Assembly: GCA_021234155.1 (NCBI GenBank)
Contig: JAJEKV010000035.1
Coordinates: 6,449,891-6,513,890 of the forward strand
Direction: 5' to 3'
Source of the DNA: Isoetes taiwanensis
Taxonomy: Eukaryota; Streptophyta; Lycopodiopsida; Isoetales; Isoetaceae
Length of the DNA: 64,000 bases
Shown: in pieces, positions 47,331 through 58,198 of the stretch
How positions within the stretch are numbered: position 1 is the stretch's first letter
How the letters are laid out: every line of letters starts with the position of its first letter
Notes under the pieces: model-generated
The model's database searches: none
What the model saw: only the letters and a program-made list of their open reading frames with translations
Told to the model about the DNA's origin: nothing
Program-made: the position numbers and the translations under genes

Positions 47331-49867
47331 TCTAGAAATTAGGCTTCTCCTGGTTTATTTGTCAAACTTAGCTTCGTAGTTTATGAAGAGTGGGTACCAA
47401 ATGCATCATAACACACCTCATAGATGCCAGGATAAAACCACAAGTCTGTTCCCCACACAGAAGAATGGTGACGACAACTTGGTGGTTATGAAGCATATAA
47501 CGAATATTGAGAAATTACGGAGGACATTGTGGTTCTAATCAACAAGTAATATGTTTGCGATCATGGACGGATGTTGACACTGGGCTGAACTAATTTCACC
47601 GTTGCATAACCTTCTAGTTTTAACTTGCAATTATTACTATTGGTATTTAAGTTGTCACATATGCACATCCCCTTTTTAAGACTAAGAAAATTGCCATGAT
47701 GCATAATTAACCTTATCTTCTATGAAACAATTTGAAATGGCAAGGTAAAAAATTTATTGCGATATATTTGTTGTAAGTGAACATGCCATGCTTGTGGTCG
47801 CAATGATGTCAATCCATCTAGTCCAATTTTGATTTCGACTTAAAAAATAACCTTACTTAGTGTATATGGTTTCAATGAATTGCAACAAACAAAGAATTTA
47901 GGAAGGCCAAAACGTAGTAATGTATGTTTTTGTTTTCTTCATCTATCCATAGTTTCCTTCCCTCTGCCAACTCTGCAACCATTCCAACCATTCCCCAAGT
48001 TTCCCTCCCTCCTCCAACCTCCATCAACTCTGTAACCAACCCAACACATTCCTCAAGCCTACCTTACTGCTAGTTGAAAAGTTTTGGTTCTATTTAGCTT
48101 GCCAATTTGAACATGAAATGCAGAAAACCACATGTAAAGAATGATCTTGAATCGGTAAAGGCATTTTTCAGCAAATACACGAAATGTGAAACATTTTGAA
48201 GGTCTTGATTCCCTCTTTTGAATGCATCTTCTTCGTCTCAATTTAGCCTCACCAATAAAAAGTTTTTTTGGGTTAAATTTAGTGTAAAAAAGGGGAAAAG
48301 GGGGGAATTTTAAACTCTACAATCTTGGTCGTTGGATGTGAACCATTTGGGGATGGACCATAAAGGGACCTGCTCCATTGACGATCCCACTCCCCTTGGA
48401 CTTTTGCTTTTAATGTCATCAATGAAAATGCATCGACTTATTGGGCAATATAATTGGCAGTATGTGCATGTGTTCAACCCTATATATTTAGTATCCTTCT
48501 AAAGGCATGATGCTAAATTTATAAGATTATATGTACCTCACCAAATATGTAGATTGCAGCTATCCAAAATGACTATTTTTAATTAAGTAGATTGCAGCTA
48601 TCTAGAACATCTCATTGTTCCTAATCAAGCTTTTCTGTTTGATTAGTAAAGTAATATATGTTTCTGCATGAGGAGAAAAATATTAAACATGCTGCCTGAA
48701 TATAATGTGGCATTTTCTAATCCCAATACAAACATTCCCTTGCAGGAGAAATGCATGCAGCAACAAGATTTGCAGCAATAAGATCTCTATCCTCTCCCTT
48801 GACAGACAAAAAAACATTTAGCCACCTACATGGCAACATGCATTTCCTTTTAGGTAAAATTTAATAGGCATAACAAATGTAAATATTCCAAAAGTAGAAA
48901 CAACCTTGCCTTGCAAGGTCATGACGTAACTAGAAGATGATTGATTACATGTTCCACATTTTTTTGTGAACAATGCACTGAATTTACGTCTGCATCTCCT
49001 CCCTGTGCAAAAATATATAAATCACTTTCAAAGGAAAACCTACGAAGCAAACATGAAAAATATTCAATACCCTTAAAAGGAGGTGGTGGCTTGAACTGAG
49101 CCACCAATCTAGCACAACTAACATTCACAAGTAATGTGTTTTTTATAGTCAAAACCTGCATAACAGAAAGCTGCCCTTATTATTATTCATGTAGCTTTCA
49201 TAATGTTTGTTTCATGCGTGTTTAGCACTCAGACTATGCAAAGACAAACAGAAGGGTGAGATGGTTATCTAAGAAGAGAATTCCAAATGGCTGGAATGGA
49301 ACACTGCCGTTGCAATAAACTTGAAGTTCAGACAAAATATGGATGAATTTCCTTCCTAGATCAAATGCCCTTCACATATATAGCAATCAGTATGAACTCA
49401 AAAAGAGAAATAATAAAGCATTAAAATACGACAGAAAAGAGCTTTAGGCTTACAATGTAGTTATCTTAACTTAATGCAGCCAAGAAGTTTTCTTATTTGA
49501 ATGTTCAAAGCTTTTTCTTTGTTAAGCTTGCACAAAAAACGTTCATTCCTAAGCAAAGAAGCTAAGATTTTGAACAAAGCATAAATAGTGATCTCTGAAT
49601 TTGGATCCATCAAATCTCAGAATCACAAAAAGCTTGTACCTCGATCTTCTCCTTCTTTTGATATTTTCAACCTAAACCCTTAGCTTCATCTATGCTCCTA
49701 CTATGATCTGCCCCACAATTGCCTCAATAAATGGCCAGGAAAGAAAGAAAATAACCAAAGAAAATACATGCCATAGCTGGTCTGATCAGCCCATCGCCAT
49801 AGCTGGATGAAGATTCAAATTCCTGCACGGGAACTAATGACTGGTGGTGTACAATAAAGCAGTCCAG
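47331..49867. other. No recognisable gene
   Basis: AT-rich DNA with short unassigned frames on both strands (for example 48059-48241 and 48919-49161, both minus). 48570-48605 repeats AGATTGCAGCTATC. No repeat or RNA gene identified. Confidence 0.4.
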
Positions 49868-50090
49868 GACATAGGGTGCTGGTTGCCCTTCAAGCTGCCC
49901 TTCATTGCCCTTCCCTTGCCCTTCATTGCCCTTCAAAAAATACTGGGATGTTCTTTAGTTATGTATAACATAATGAGCATATTGGTAATGTGAAGCCCTG
50001 ATCACACATGTTACCTATGAAGGTGCTGATTTAGTGCTTGAATTTCGTTTTTTTGTACACCACTAGCAAAAAAACACCCTGCAATTCAAA
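49868..50090. mobile_element. Dispersed about 205-bp repeat, copy 2
   Basis: Same sequence as 38415-38640: AGGGTGCTGG, the GCCCTTC minisatellite, GAGCATATTGGTAATGTGA, then CACTAGCAAAAAAACACCCT. It starts and ends with AGGGTG / CACCCT. No clear target duplication. Confidence 0.75.
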
Positions 50091-50452
50091 CAGAGCAGTG
50101 AATCTTTTTTTATCCACCGTTTGCCTGAAATATCAAATGTAAAGGGCCCTAGATAAATGCCTTAAGATGCTAAAAAAATGTCGCGTGTAAACGTGTGCCC
50201 GAAGAAAGTTTGAGATGCAAAGGCCATAGGCAAATCCGGCGGTGAGCGCGCTTAGCCAAAATGATTTGAACTATGAAAAATGAGAGGAAGACAAATGCAC
50301 AAGGAAAAAAACATTCCGCAAGGGGAAAAGAGAACGCCCCATGCAGATACTTGCAGATACAGATAGGCGCTGTTCTGCCTTCGCGTCCTATCCTGCGCCA
50401 CCACGTGGCTCTTTCTTTTCCAAGAAATTCATCTACTAACATTCTGTTTTTT

Positions 50453-50611
50453 GGGTTGCCCGTAAGGGGCAACCCTTGGGATGATGGGGGAGTGACGTAT
50501 AGAGGGCCAGGATGTTAGAATAATTTAGAATATTCCTTTTGGATGGGATGATGGGGGAGTGATGTATAGAGGGCCAGGATGTTAGAATAATTTAGAATAT
50601 TCCTTTTGGAC
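50453..50611. promoter_or_regulatory. Hairpin and 67-bp tandem duplication upstream of the HMA gene
   Basis: GGGTTGCCC-GTAAG-GGGCAACCC is a perfect hairpin (50453-50475). It is followed by two 67-base units (50478-50544 and 50545-50611) beginning GGGATGATGGGGGAGTGA and containing TTAGAATATTCC. The units end about 118 bases before the ATG at 50729, so they lie in the likely promoter. A similar GGTTGCCCGAAGGG word occurs at 54279. The promoter role is inferred only from position. Confidence 0.5.
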
Positions 50612-50728
50612 GGCATTCATATTCCAACACCAAAGGAATCCATTCATGCATTTGAAGCCATTACGAGTAGAGAGTAGTCCAGTTATTTATTGGTTTGCTT
50701 TTTAACAGTCTCCAAGGACTTTGCAACA

Positions 50729-51212
50729 ATGGCATGTGGCTCATATTATGATCATTATCATTGTGGTCATGGTTATTATGGTTACAATAATAGTTCATGC
50801 TATTGCTATTGCTCTTGCTCTTGTTCCTGCTCGCCTTGTACATGCTCTTCTTCCACTTCCTCATGCAAGAAGCCGGTGGTTCTCAAAGTGAATATAACAT
50901 GCAACAAATGCAAGAAGAAAATTCTAAAGGCCTTAAGCAACATAAAAGGTAAGGTACTTTGTAAGACTGCCCAAGGATTTAAATTGTTGAAAACCTTTAG
51001 GCAATTATTTTTTAGATGCATGCCATATTTGGATAATTGAGGCTTTTTACCTTTTTGGTGGTATTCTTTTATTTCCAGGTGCAACAGACATCGGTGTGGA
51101 TCTGGAGAACCAAAAGGTGACAGTGAAGGGGGATGTGACAGAAGAGGAGTGCATAAGGAAGATAGAGAAGTTAGGGAAGACAATTGAAGCCTTGGCCCAA
51201 AAGAGAAATTGA
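50729..51212 (+). CDS. HMA domain protein with alternating-cysteine N-terminus
   Basis: Two exons, 50729-50948 and 51079-51212, with a GTAAGG...TTTCCAG intron splitting the codon for Gly74. The product is 117 residues. Residues 1-23 are Tyr/Gly/His-rich (MACGSYYDHYHCGHGYYGY). Residues 24-39 alternate cysteine with Tyr, Ser or Thr (CYCYCSCSCSCSPCTC), and Cys46 follows. Residues 49-112 form an HMA-like fold: VVLKVNITCNKCKKKIL has the C-x-x-C metal site (Cys58, Cys61), then a helix, then DIGVDLENQKVTVKGDVTEE and ECIRKIEKLGK, matching the usual beta-alpha-beta-beta-alpha-beta order. HMA proteins bind and pass on copper, zinc or cadmium. There is no C-terminal CaaX, so it is not a typical HIPP. 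I chose the ATG at 50729 because the upstream in-frame ATG (50690) adds only MVCFLTVSKDFAT and its context is poorer. Appears intact; probably cytosolic. Confidence 0.8.
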
Positions 51213-52540
51213 ATGTAAGAAGCTAGAAATAATCTATGTCACTCAGTATGTAAACCCATATGTCAATCCTTGTGTCACATGTTGTGCAAATGTGTGTTGT
51301 TGTCGTGATTCTTACTCCAACTCCTGCAGCTTTATGTGAGGATTTTCGCTCTCTTTCTTTTTCCTATTTTCCTATTCCAATGTTGGGGCGACCTGAGCAA
51401 GTTTATTCTTTCCATGGTCTAATGGGTATTTCTTGAGAGAGATATTTGCAGTTGTATTTTGGACATTCCTTATCCTTTGACATTTAAGGGATACAATGGT
51501 ATTTCTTTGATAGTTTGTGGTTGTATTTTGGACGTTTCTTATCCTTTGATTTTAAGGAATCTATTTGTTAATTGCGTTAAGGAAGTGTGCTTTTGTAAAT
51601 TATACAATTTTTTAACATAACATATGCATATCATATCGGTTAATTGAAGTCAGAAGGAATATATTGTTGGCATTCTATGCTTTTGTTTTATAATTCTTAA
51701 GAGAAAATTCCAATTCCACTTGTGGAAACTTTGCATGCTTTAATTCCCACTTGTGGAAACCTTGCATTTTGCTTGAATCTAACTTTTAATCCTCAATCTT
51801 GTAAATATTTTCATCTGAAACTTCGAATATTTCTACTTCACATTCCATCTCTGCAGCATCCAAATTTTGTGTTCAAGTTCTATACTTATGGGATAGAGTG
51901 CTGCCCTTTCCATGTTGTGGATTATTAAGCAAATCTGTAATTCTGAAGCTTGCATATTTGCATCTTCAGATTCATTTAGGGCCACTCATTAGCCTGCAGC
52001 GAAGGCAAGTCTTGCGAAAACATAGCACTTTCATGCTTTCATATGTAAATAACTCTCCGTCTTAAAACTTTTCTAGAAGGGAAAAGATGTTCATTTGAAA
52101 TAGTTCAGGCATTTTATTTTGGTATGAACAATGTTTTTGTTGTGTGTGTGCGTTGTGCAAAACCGTGGTCGTCAAAGCATGAAGGCCGTTCTAGTTCTCA
52201 TTGACCAAGGTTCTTCTTTTTAATGGCAACAAATGACATAGAGCCAGGTATTGTTTCTTAGAATTAGACAGGCAAACATGACATACAGAAAAAAAATACA
52301 TGCATCCCTGTAAAGATAAAACAGTTTGGCTGAGATCAACACATAATACAGGCATGTTCTTTGCAAGAACAACTCCTCCTCAACAACATCACAGGATTAC
52401 AACTAGTTAAATTACGTCAAAGGAATCTGTCTGCCAAACTGGAGCTTCGTTCAAAAATTCAAACCGTGACAGATTCTTACTATTACATCCAAAGCTGCTA
52501 CTCATATGTCCAAAACTAATAAGTAGGCTCTCAAGTTCTA
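51213..52540. other. Intergenic between the HMA and B3 genes
   Basis: A local near-duplication is at 51425-51555 (GTTGTATTTTGGACATTCCT / GTTGTATTTTGGACGTTTCT). CCCACTTGTGGAAACCTTGCA at 51747 has a partner at 51717. The two flanking genes converge here, so this is likely a pair of 3' ends. Confidence 0.5.
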
Positions 52541-52550
52541 AACTAGTTAT

Positions 52551-53406
52551 TTAAGCTTTTTTGGAGGAAACAGGCTTAGCAGCCCGACAGATTTCCATCT
52601 TCCAAACGAATTTAGCCACAATTTCAAACGTCACCAGGTCTCCAAACTGTAAATCATAGTGGTTTTTAAGCTTCCTCCATCCATAGCTTAAGTAAATCCG
52701 AGCTCTGCGACGTTTGATGGGCATTTGAATTCCATCAGGACCTCTGATAATCACCTCTCGTCCGATCGGTGGCATATGAACTCCATACTCCGCTGGAATG
52801 CTCTGCATACAGATCAAACAGAAGAAAACAATTAGCAGCAAAAATTGCAAAACCGAAAAGCCAAGGAAGAAAAAAAAGGCGAGCTTAAGTTCCAGAACTA
52901 ACAAGGCCTCTCTCCAGTCTAGTTTTCACCATCTTCACGCTAAATCTGACGTTCTGATCGTGGGTTATTATTTCAGCCGATTTTTTTTTGCCGGTATCCT
53001 TTGCTTGGATTTCGCGGCGTTCATACATTTGAGTATTTGTTCCTTGTTTGCAGATTTGGACCGCCATTTTAAGGTTTTCATTTTCTAGCTCGCAGAACAG
53101 AATATCGCCTTCGCAAATTCCATTGCTGTGGCAAAACTCTGGCCAGCCCGCTGCCAGAAAAATCCTGCCTCCAATTCCGATTAATTGGACCACAAATTCA
53201 TGGCCGCTTGCTCCTTTCACAAACAGAGATCCCCCAACCGGAAGAGCAAGCTCTTCAATTTCCTGTCAATCAGAACAAAAAAATTATTCCTGACAGTATA
53301 AATTCCCTGCAAAAATAAACTCGCCATTTCTAATTCGAAGAAAAAAAATCCAACTTCAACTTACCACAAACGGAGTAGCAGGGACATGGATGAAGAATTT
53401 GGCCAT
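52551..53406 (-). CDS. Two-domain B3 DNA-binding protein (REM-like)
   Basis: Three exons on the minus strand: 53406-53365 (MAKFFIHVPATPFV), 53262-52903 and 52802-52551. Introns are GTAAGT-like...GACAG and GTTAG...TGCAG, both in phase 0. The product is 217 residues. Residues 4-90 make a first B3-type barrel: FFIHVPATPFVEIEEL, GSLFVKGASGHEFVVQL, FLAAGWPEFCHSNGICEGD, ILFCELENENLKMAVQI. A charged linker (QAKDTGKKKSAEIITHD) leads to a second B3: VRFSVKMVKTRLERGLSIPA, REVIIRGPDGIQMPIKRRRA, IYLSYGWRKLKNHYDLQFGD, LVTFEIV. The GW and GD positions typical of B3 are kept in both domains. B3 proteins are nuclear transcription factors unique to plants and relatives. Two tandem B3s and short length resemble the REM group. 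No stops, correct splice phases: the best-supported gene in the window. Confidence 0.9.
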
Positions 53407-54105
53407 TGTTGCGCTCCTCCCGTCCGGCATCTGCGAGAAGAAATTGGAAGAAGCCTTAGGTTCACGAGGTTCTTATACATATTAATTTACTGATATAGAT
53501 CTTTAATTATCATCTTCTGAGAGCCTGGTACGTTTCTTAATGGAATACTCTCCTTACCTAGATGTAGATGTAGATGATTTGAGTATAGGATTTTAATCAT
53601 CTATTCCGTCCATCTTCTGAAACAGACAGAACCCAGAGCTCACGCTTTCTACAAATATTATATACCTACGATTATACATATACATACCAGTATATATGGA
53701 GAATACATTGTAGGTGTTGAGACAACACTTCAGTAGTAAGGATTCGGCTTGATAAAAAACATCCTATACATAAGAGGGTTGATGATGTTGGTAAGGGAAT
53801 AGAAGCTAGTGGCAAATACAGTTACTTGGGCGTCTTGTATATGTTTAGCACGCGTTTATTTTCTCGTAAAAACCAGATACGTTCAATTCTTGCCCTGCGC
53901 TAATCAGAGCATGCCATTTGGCAAGTTTCAAATCAAGAATCCTGCGTTCATCACTGCTATTCTTGTTTTACTTGCATACCGAAAGGGCATCCCTGTTTTA
54001 CTTGCAATCTGGCATGAATACCCTACATTATGCTGATTTGCTTGCATTCTCCTCATGTTTACTTGCATTCTGGCTGATCTTTATCGCTGCCCTGCTTCAC
54101 GAATC
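53407..54105. other. 5' side of the B3 gene; no other gene seen
   Basis: Likely leader and promoter of the minus-strand B3 gene. TAGATGTAGATGTAGATGA (53561) is a short microsatellite. No motif is claimed. Confidence 0.4.
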
Positions 54106-54246
54106 GAACGTCCCTTGTTTCCACGTTACAGGAAGGACCTTTTGGTCGACATTCCTGCCATGTCAACGCGGCAGCATGGAGCCTCGTTGACATGCCAGGA
54201 ATGTCGACCAAAAGGTCATTCTTGTATACGTAAACGGCCGTTCTGC
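54106..54246. mobile_element. Foldback element with 33-base arms
   Basis: 54136-54168 (GACCTTTTGGTCGACATTCC on) and 54185-54217 (ending GAATGTCGACCAAAAGGTC) are reverse complements with one mismatch around a 16-base loop. Weaker pairing extends outward about 28 bases each way (TTTCCACGTTACAGG against TTTACGTATACAAG). The arm itself contains AGGACCTTTTGGTC-like palindromes and GTCGAC. Both strands read ...LLVDIP.MSTR..., a consequence of the palindrome rather than a gene. MITE or hairpin-RNA precursor. Confidence 0.75.
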
Positions 54247-55184
54247 GAAAGTTCTTGGATTCCCGTTGTATTTTCATAGGTTGCCCGAAGGGAAAACCCC
54301 TGGGAGGTGGGTTAACGGAGTATTCTGTTAGATGCCACTGGATGTGCCATTTGGAGGATCCAGACTGAAAAATGGGCCTGCATTTTTCAGCGTGAATATT
54401 AAGCGGTTTCCTTGTTGTCCATTTGTGTTACGCATGTTAGGGCGACATACGCCTAATATCCATTATCTGTGCTCCGCAGTTTGATCTTGGGTGTTGATAC
54501 TAGCTCTGTTCTTGTGTGCTTGGGTGCATAAAGGGCTGGCTTGTTCTGCCCCCTATTCTCCTTTGCTTAGGGGTCATAGCCATTTGCTTTTTCGCCGAGT
54601 TGCATAAGCAAGGGAAATAGTTGCAAGACTTGGGGATCATTCTGCTCTACTTCCCCTTTTGCTCTAATGCCCTTTTACTCGGTTTTCCCTTTTGTTTTGC
54701 TATGTTTAATCGATGTCTTAATATCTCCAACAAGGGACTAAAAGGTCTTCTGATTTCATGGCTAGAGGCATCCAACAAGGGACTAAAAGGTCTTCTGATT
54801 TCATGGCTAGAGTCTTATTACTCAGCTTTACATTTAATGATCTGTCTTCAAAAACATAAGGCAAGGTATAAGTATAAAGTTACTAGCTTATGAGTCCCAT
54901 GCTACTTTGTGTGCTTATAATCTTTGATTTTGAATGGATTGACCTCTAGCTTCAAGTCCCAAATCATAGTTTTCTAAAAGTTCAGAATATATGTCACAGT
55001 TCAGTTCAGAATATATGGATTCAGTTCTACCACAATTTAGGGCAAGCCAGCATTTTATCCTTTAGGAAGCTTCATTTTATATCCTCTACAAATTCATTCT
55101 AACATTCACCTTTATTGTTGATACAAACACATATATAGTAGACAATCTTTTATCAATTGGCACTTATTTTACCATAAAACTTTG
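54247..55184. other. Intergenic; 45-bp tandem duplication
   Basis: TCCAACAAGGGACTAAAAGG starts two 45-base units at 54726 and 54771 that differ at almost no base; in an open frame they give NKGLKGLLISWLE twice. AGTTCAGAATATATG recurs at 54980 and 55003. No known gene. Confidence 0.6.
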
Positions 55185-55715
55185 ATGTAGTTATGATATA
55201 AAAAAACAAACTAGTGGTATTAAAATTGCAAAAGATGTCTAATCTGCCATTTGGTTTTGTAACTAATCTGGACTATTTTGATGCCAACAAGTGGGCAAAT
55301 AATTCTAAGCAACTGGATGTAGAATGTTCAAGGCTATCAAATGCTAGGTTGGTATTTCCTTCATGTAATTTTGAAGAATGTCAATTCTCTTCTAAGCCAG
55401 AACACAGATATGTGAAAGAAAGCGGGACAGAAGCTCAAACTAGGCTGAGAAGAAAGTTGCACAAGCTGCACAATCTTCTTGTTCTTTGAAAGAGGCTGAA
55501 ATTCTTAACTTAAACGAAATGGCAGACTCTCTCATGCAGAATATGGAAATGACGTTGTTCTTTTATCTCTTGGGACTTGCTTGCCATACAATTTTAATGT
55601 GGTTAGGATATAAGGAGGAGTATAGTTGTATTGCAATTGCAAGAGATATCTAATCTTCCATTTAGCTTTGGAACTAATCTAGACTACATGGATGCCAACA
55701 AGTGGAACAAGGTGA
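55185..55715 (+). repeat. Diverged pair of exon-like segments
   Basis: About 115 bases at 55185-55300 (GTCTAATCTGCCATTTGG, ACTAATCTGGACTA, GATGCCAACAAGTGG) recur at 55600-55712 with about 75-80 percent identity. The first copy is part of an open frame (MSNLPFGFVTNLDYFDANKW) that goes on to 55489. Unassigned; probably an old duplicated exon or TE part. Confidence 0.5.
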
Positions 55716-56099
55716 CAGATCAAACACACTAATGACCTGCAAAGTATGCGTGAATTCTGCTACTTTTGGGTGGTCATTTAACAAAATGGACCTCCATTTG
55801 TGATTTCAAGTGTTATTTTTGGGTCCTAGATTAAGAAAAGTGGACCTCTTCTTAATGGCAGCACACACAGAAAATCGACAAAATGAAAACATCACCAGAT
55901 GAATAAAATTAGCAAAGAGAAAAAAGCATAAAATCAAGGGTCTTAACCATGGCCGTAAGCAAAAATAAACACAAGCCCTATACGAAATAAGGTGCAAAGC
56001 ACTACAAATTATCACCAACGATAATTGCTACAAGAAATTTATCGCGGCAGCCAAGGCCGCCGCGAACATTTATCTTACCCGACCCCATGTGTATAGAGG

Positions 56100-57752
56100 T
56101 GGGTATGATAAAGAATCTTTTATAGAATTTGTTGTGGTTCATGTGGCAAAAAAGAGATTACATAGGGGGACACAAGTTCGTCGGTGTTCTTCAGAGCAGC
56201 TAGGCAGCGGCGATATGCAGCATCTATGGCGTCCCTTGCTTTGCCTGATGGCCGGACTTTGGAGGATCCCGCTGATTTGCAGAGGTATGTGCATGCCCAT
56301 TTCTCAGGGTTTTTTGCACCGCGCACTCTTCCCTATGAGCAGGAGATGCAGGAGCTTGTTTTGGGGGCTGTTAAGCCATCTATTACGCCTCACCCATGGA
56401 GAGCTTGCGGCCGAGGAGCTCTCGAGAGAGGATTTAGCGGCATGTATGTGCATGGCCAAGGATAAATGTCCCTGGGCTGGATGGCATCCTTGTGGAGTTC
56501 TTTTCGGACTTATTGGGAGTGGGCTGGTGAGTGATTGTACCGTGTGTACCTTGAGTTGCTGCAGTCTTCTCAAATGGATAGGATCTTGAATACCGCATGC
56601 ATTTCCTTGATTCCTAAGGTTAAGAAGCCTTCTACTATTAACGATTGGAGGCCTATCTCCTTGTTGTCCTCTGTGTATAAGATTATTGCGAAAGCCCTGG
56701 CAGAGAAGTTGAAACCGGTGTTGACTTCTTCCATTAGTAAGGTGCAGTCTGGGTTTGTCCCTGGGAGGAACATTTTGACTAATGTTGCCGCAGCTTATGA
56801 GGGCCTTTATTGGGCCAGAAGAACAGGGCAAGGCATTGCCTATCTTAGGCTTGACTTTGCCAAAGCTTACAATAGTGTCTGTTGGGAGTTCTTGTCTGCC
56901 ATGATGTTAGCGTTGGGCTGTGGTCCACGTTTTACCGAGACAGTCATGAAGTCGCATAGATAGGTCGCGAGACTCGCGGTGGTGTGCCAGGTGAACCCTC
57001 CGCCTTTTTCTCCTTAGGCGGGGTGCGTCGTCGGGTGCCCTTTGGCGCCGTTTTTGTTTACGATTGTGGCGGAGGCACTGTCTCACTTGTTTTTGACTGC
57101 AGTGGAGGAGGGAGTTGTGGATGGGCTTCGGATGCAGGATGGTAGCCAGCAAATTATTAACCAGTTTGCCGATGACACTTTCCTCTTCTTGGTGGCAGAA
57201 GAGAGGAATTTGCAGAATGTGAAGGGTTTGTTGGATACTTTCTCCTTGGCCTCAGGCATTCTTCTGAATTGGGGTAAGTGCTCCGCATTATGGGCCCGGT
57301 GACTCCGCCCTCCCCTTGTTTGGCTCTATTCCCTTGGAAGGTGCTTCCAAGTAATGTGTGTACTAAGTCTGTTGGGTATTCCCTTTGGAGGGATGTTTCC
57401 ATGGGGAGGGTGTGGGATGAGATTTTGCGGGGATTGCGTAAAACACCTCAATTGGTGGAAGGGTAGCAAGTTGTCCATGGCAGGTAGGATCACTATTGCC
57501 AAGTCAGTACTTTGTAGCACTCATGTGTATACAGTATCTGCGATGCTAGCTCCTGAGGGTAAGATACAGGCTTTGGATAAGATTGTTCGAAATTTTGTGT
57601 GGGGCGGGGATGATGAAGGGGCGGTCGTTAAAGTGGCTTGGTGGAAGTGTCTCCGCCCCCGGGAGGATGGGGGCTTGAAGTCGTATTTAATTAAAGTGGG
57701 ACAAATCTTGAATTTTGGGACTCGGACTGAAAATGGGACTCACACACCATAA
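56100..57752 (+). pseudogene. LINE-type (non-LTR) reverse transcriptase fragment
   Basis: The pre-RT part is in frame pieces (LPDGRTLEDPADLQRYVHAH, FSGFFAPRTLPYEQEM, then AAEELSREDLAACM). RT motifs follow: ISLIPKVKKPSTINDWRPIS, LLSSVYKIIAKALAEKLKPV, QSGFVPGRNILTN, LRLDFAKAYNSVCWEFL, and, after frame slips, FLFTIVAEALSHLF and QQIINQFADDTFLF with the FADD active site, then LASGILLNWGKCSAL. Past another slip, LSMAGRITIAKSVLCSTHVY is the usual post-RT region. The order and motifs fit plant L1-type LINEs. Endonuclease and ORF1 are missing, and there is no poly(A) tail at 57752. At least five frame breaks. A relic. Confidence 0.9.
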
Positions 57753-58198
57753 AAGAAATTTCTGAATTGATTGCTTGAATAGAATTACACATGACACACA
57801 AAGAATTGGGTTACTTGTTTTCCTCATAAATTTTACAAACCACTAGTTGAGAAAGTTTTCAAACTTCTCAATATTATGTACCCTCATACAATGATATAGC
57901 ATGGAGGTTGCTCATGGCTTTGTCCATCTCCCCCTTTGCAATGTGAGAACTTGGATATGACCATACCACACACTCCACCAATTCCCTCCTTTGAGGATCA
58001 GCATAATTTGCCCTCCACTTCTTCTCCCAGCAGTCAGTGTATTGCTCCTTCAAGTTGCCCTTCTTGTGTCTCCCAATGGGCTCCCAATATTGAATTTGGA
58101 ATCCGGGGACTTAACTCCTCTCCATCAAGCATAGTGGTGGTTACATCGAGAGTGCCACCCCTAACCATATTGGATTGGTCCTCATCATCGAGGCCTTA
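57753..58198. other. Between LINE relic and DUF7869-type gene
   Basis: About 450 bases with no coding assignment. It lies directly beyond the stop of the minus-strand gene and is probably its 3' region. Confidence 0.4.

Noticed and set aside
54055-54279. Overlapping open frames on both strands with the same LLVDIP.MSTR motif
   Set aside because: Both are products of the DNA palindrome; there is no independent evidence for a protein.
56304-56831. 175-codon minus-strand frame
   Set aside because: Antisense shadow of the LINE reverse transcriptase.
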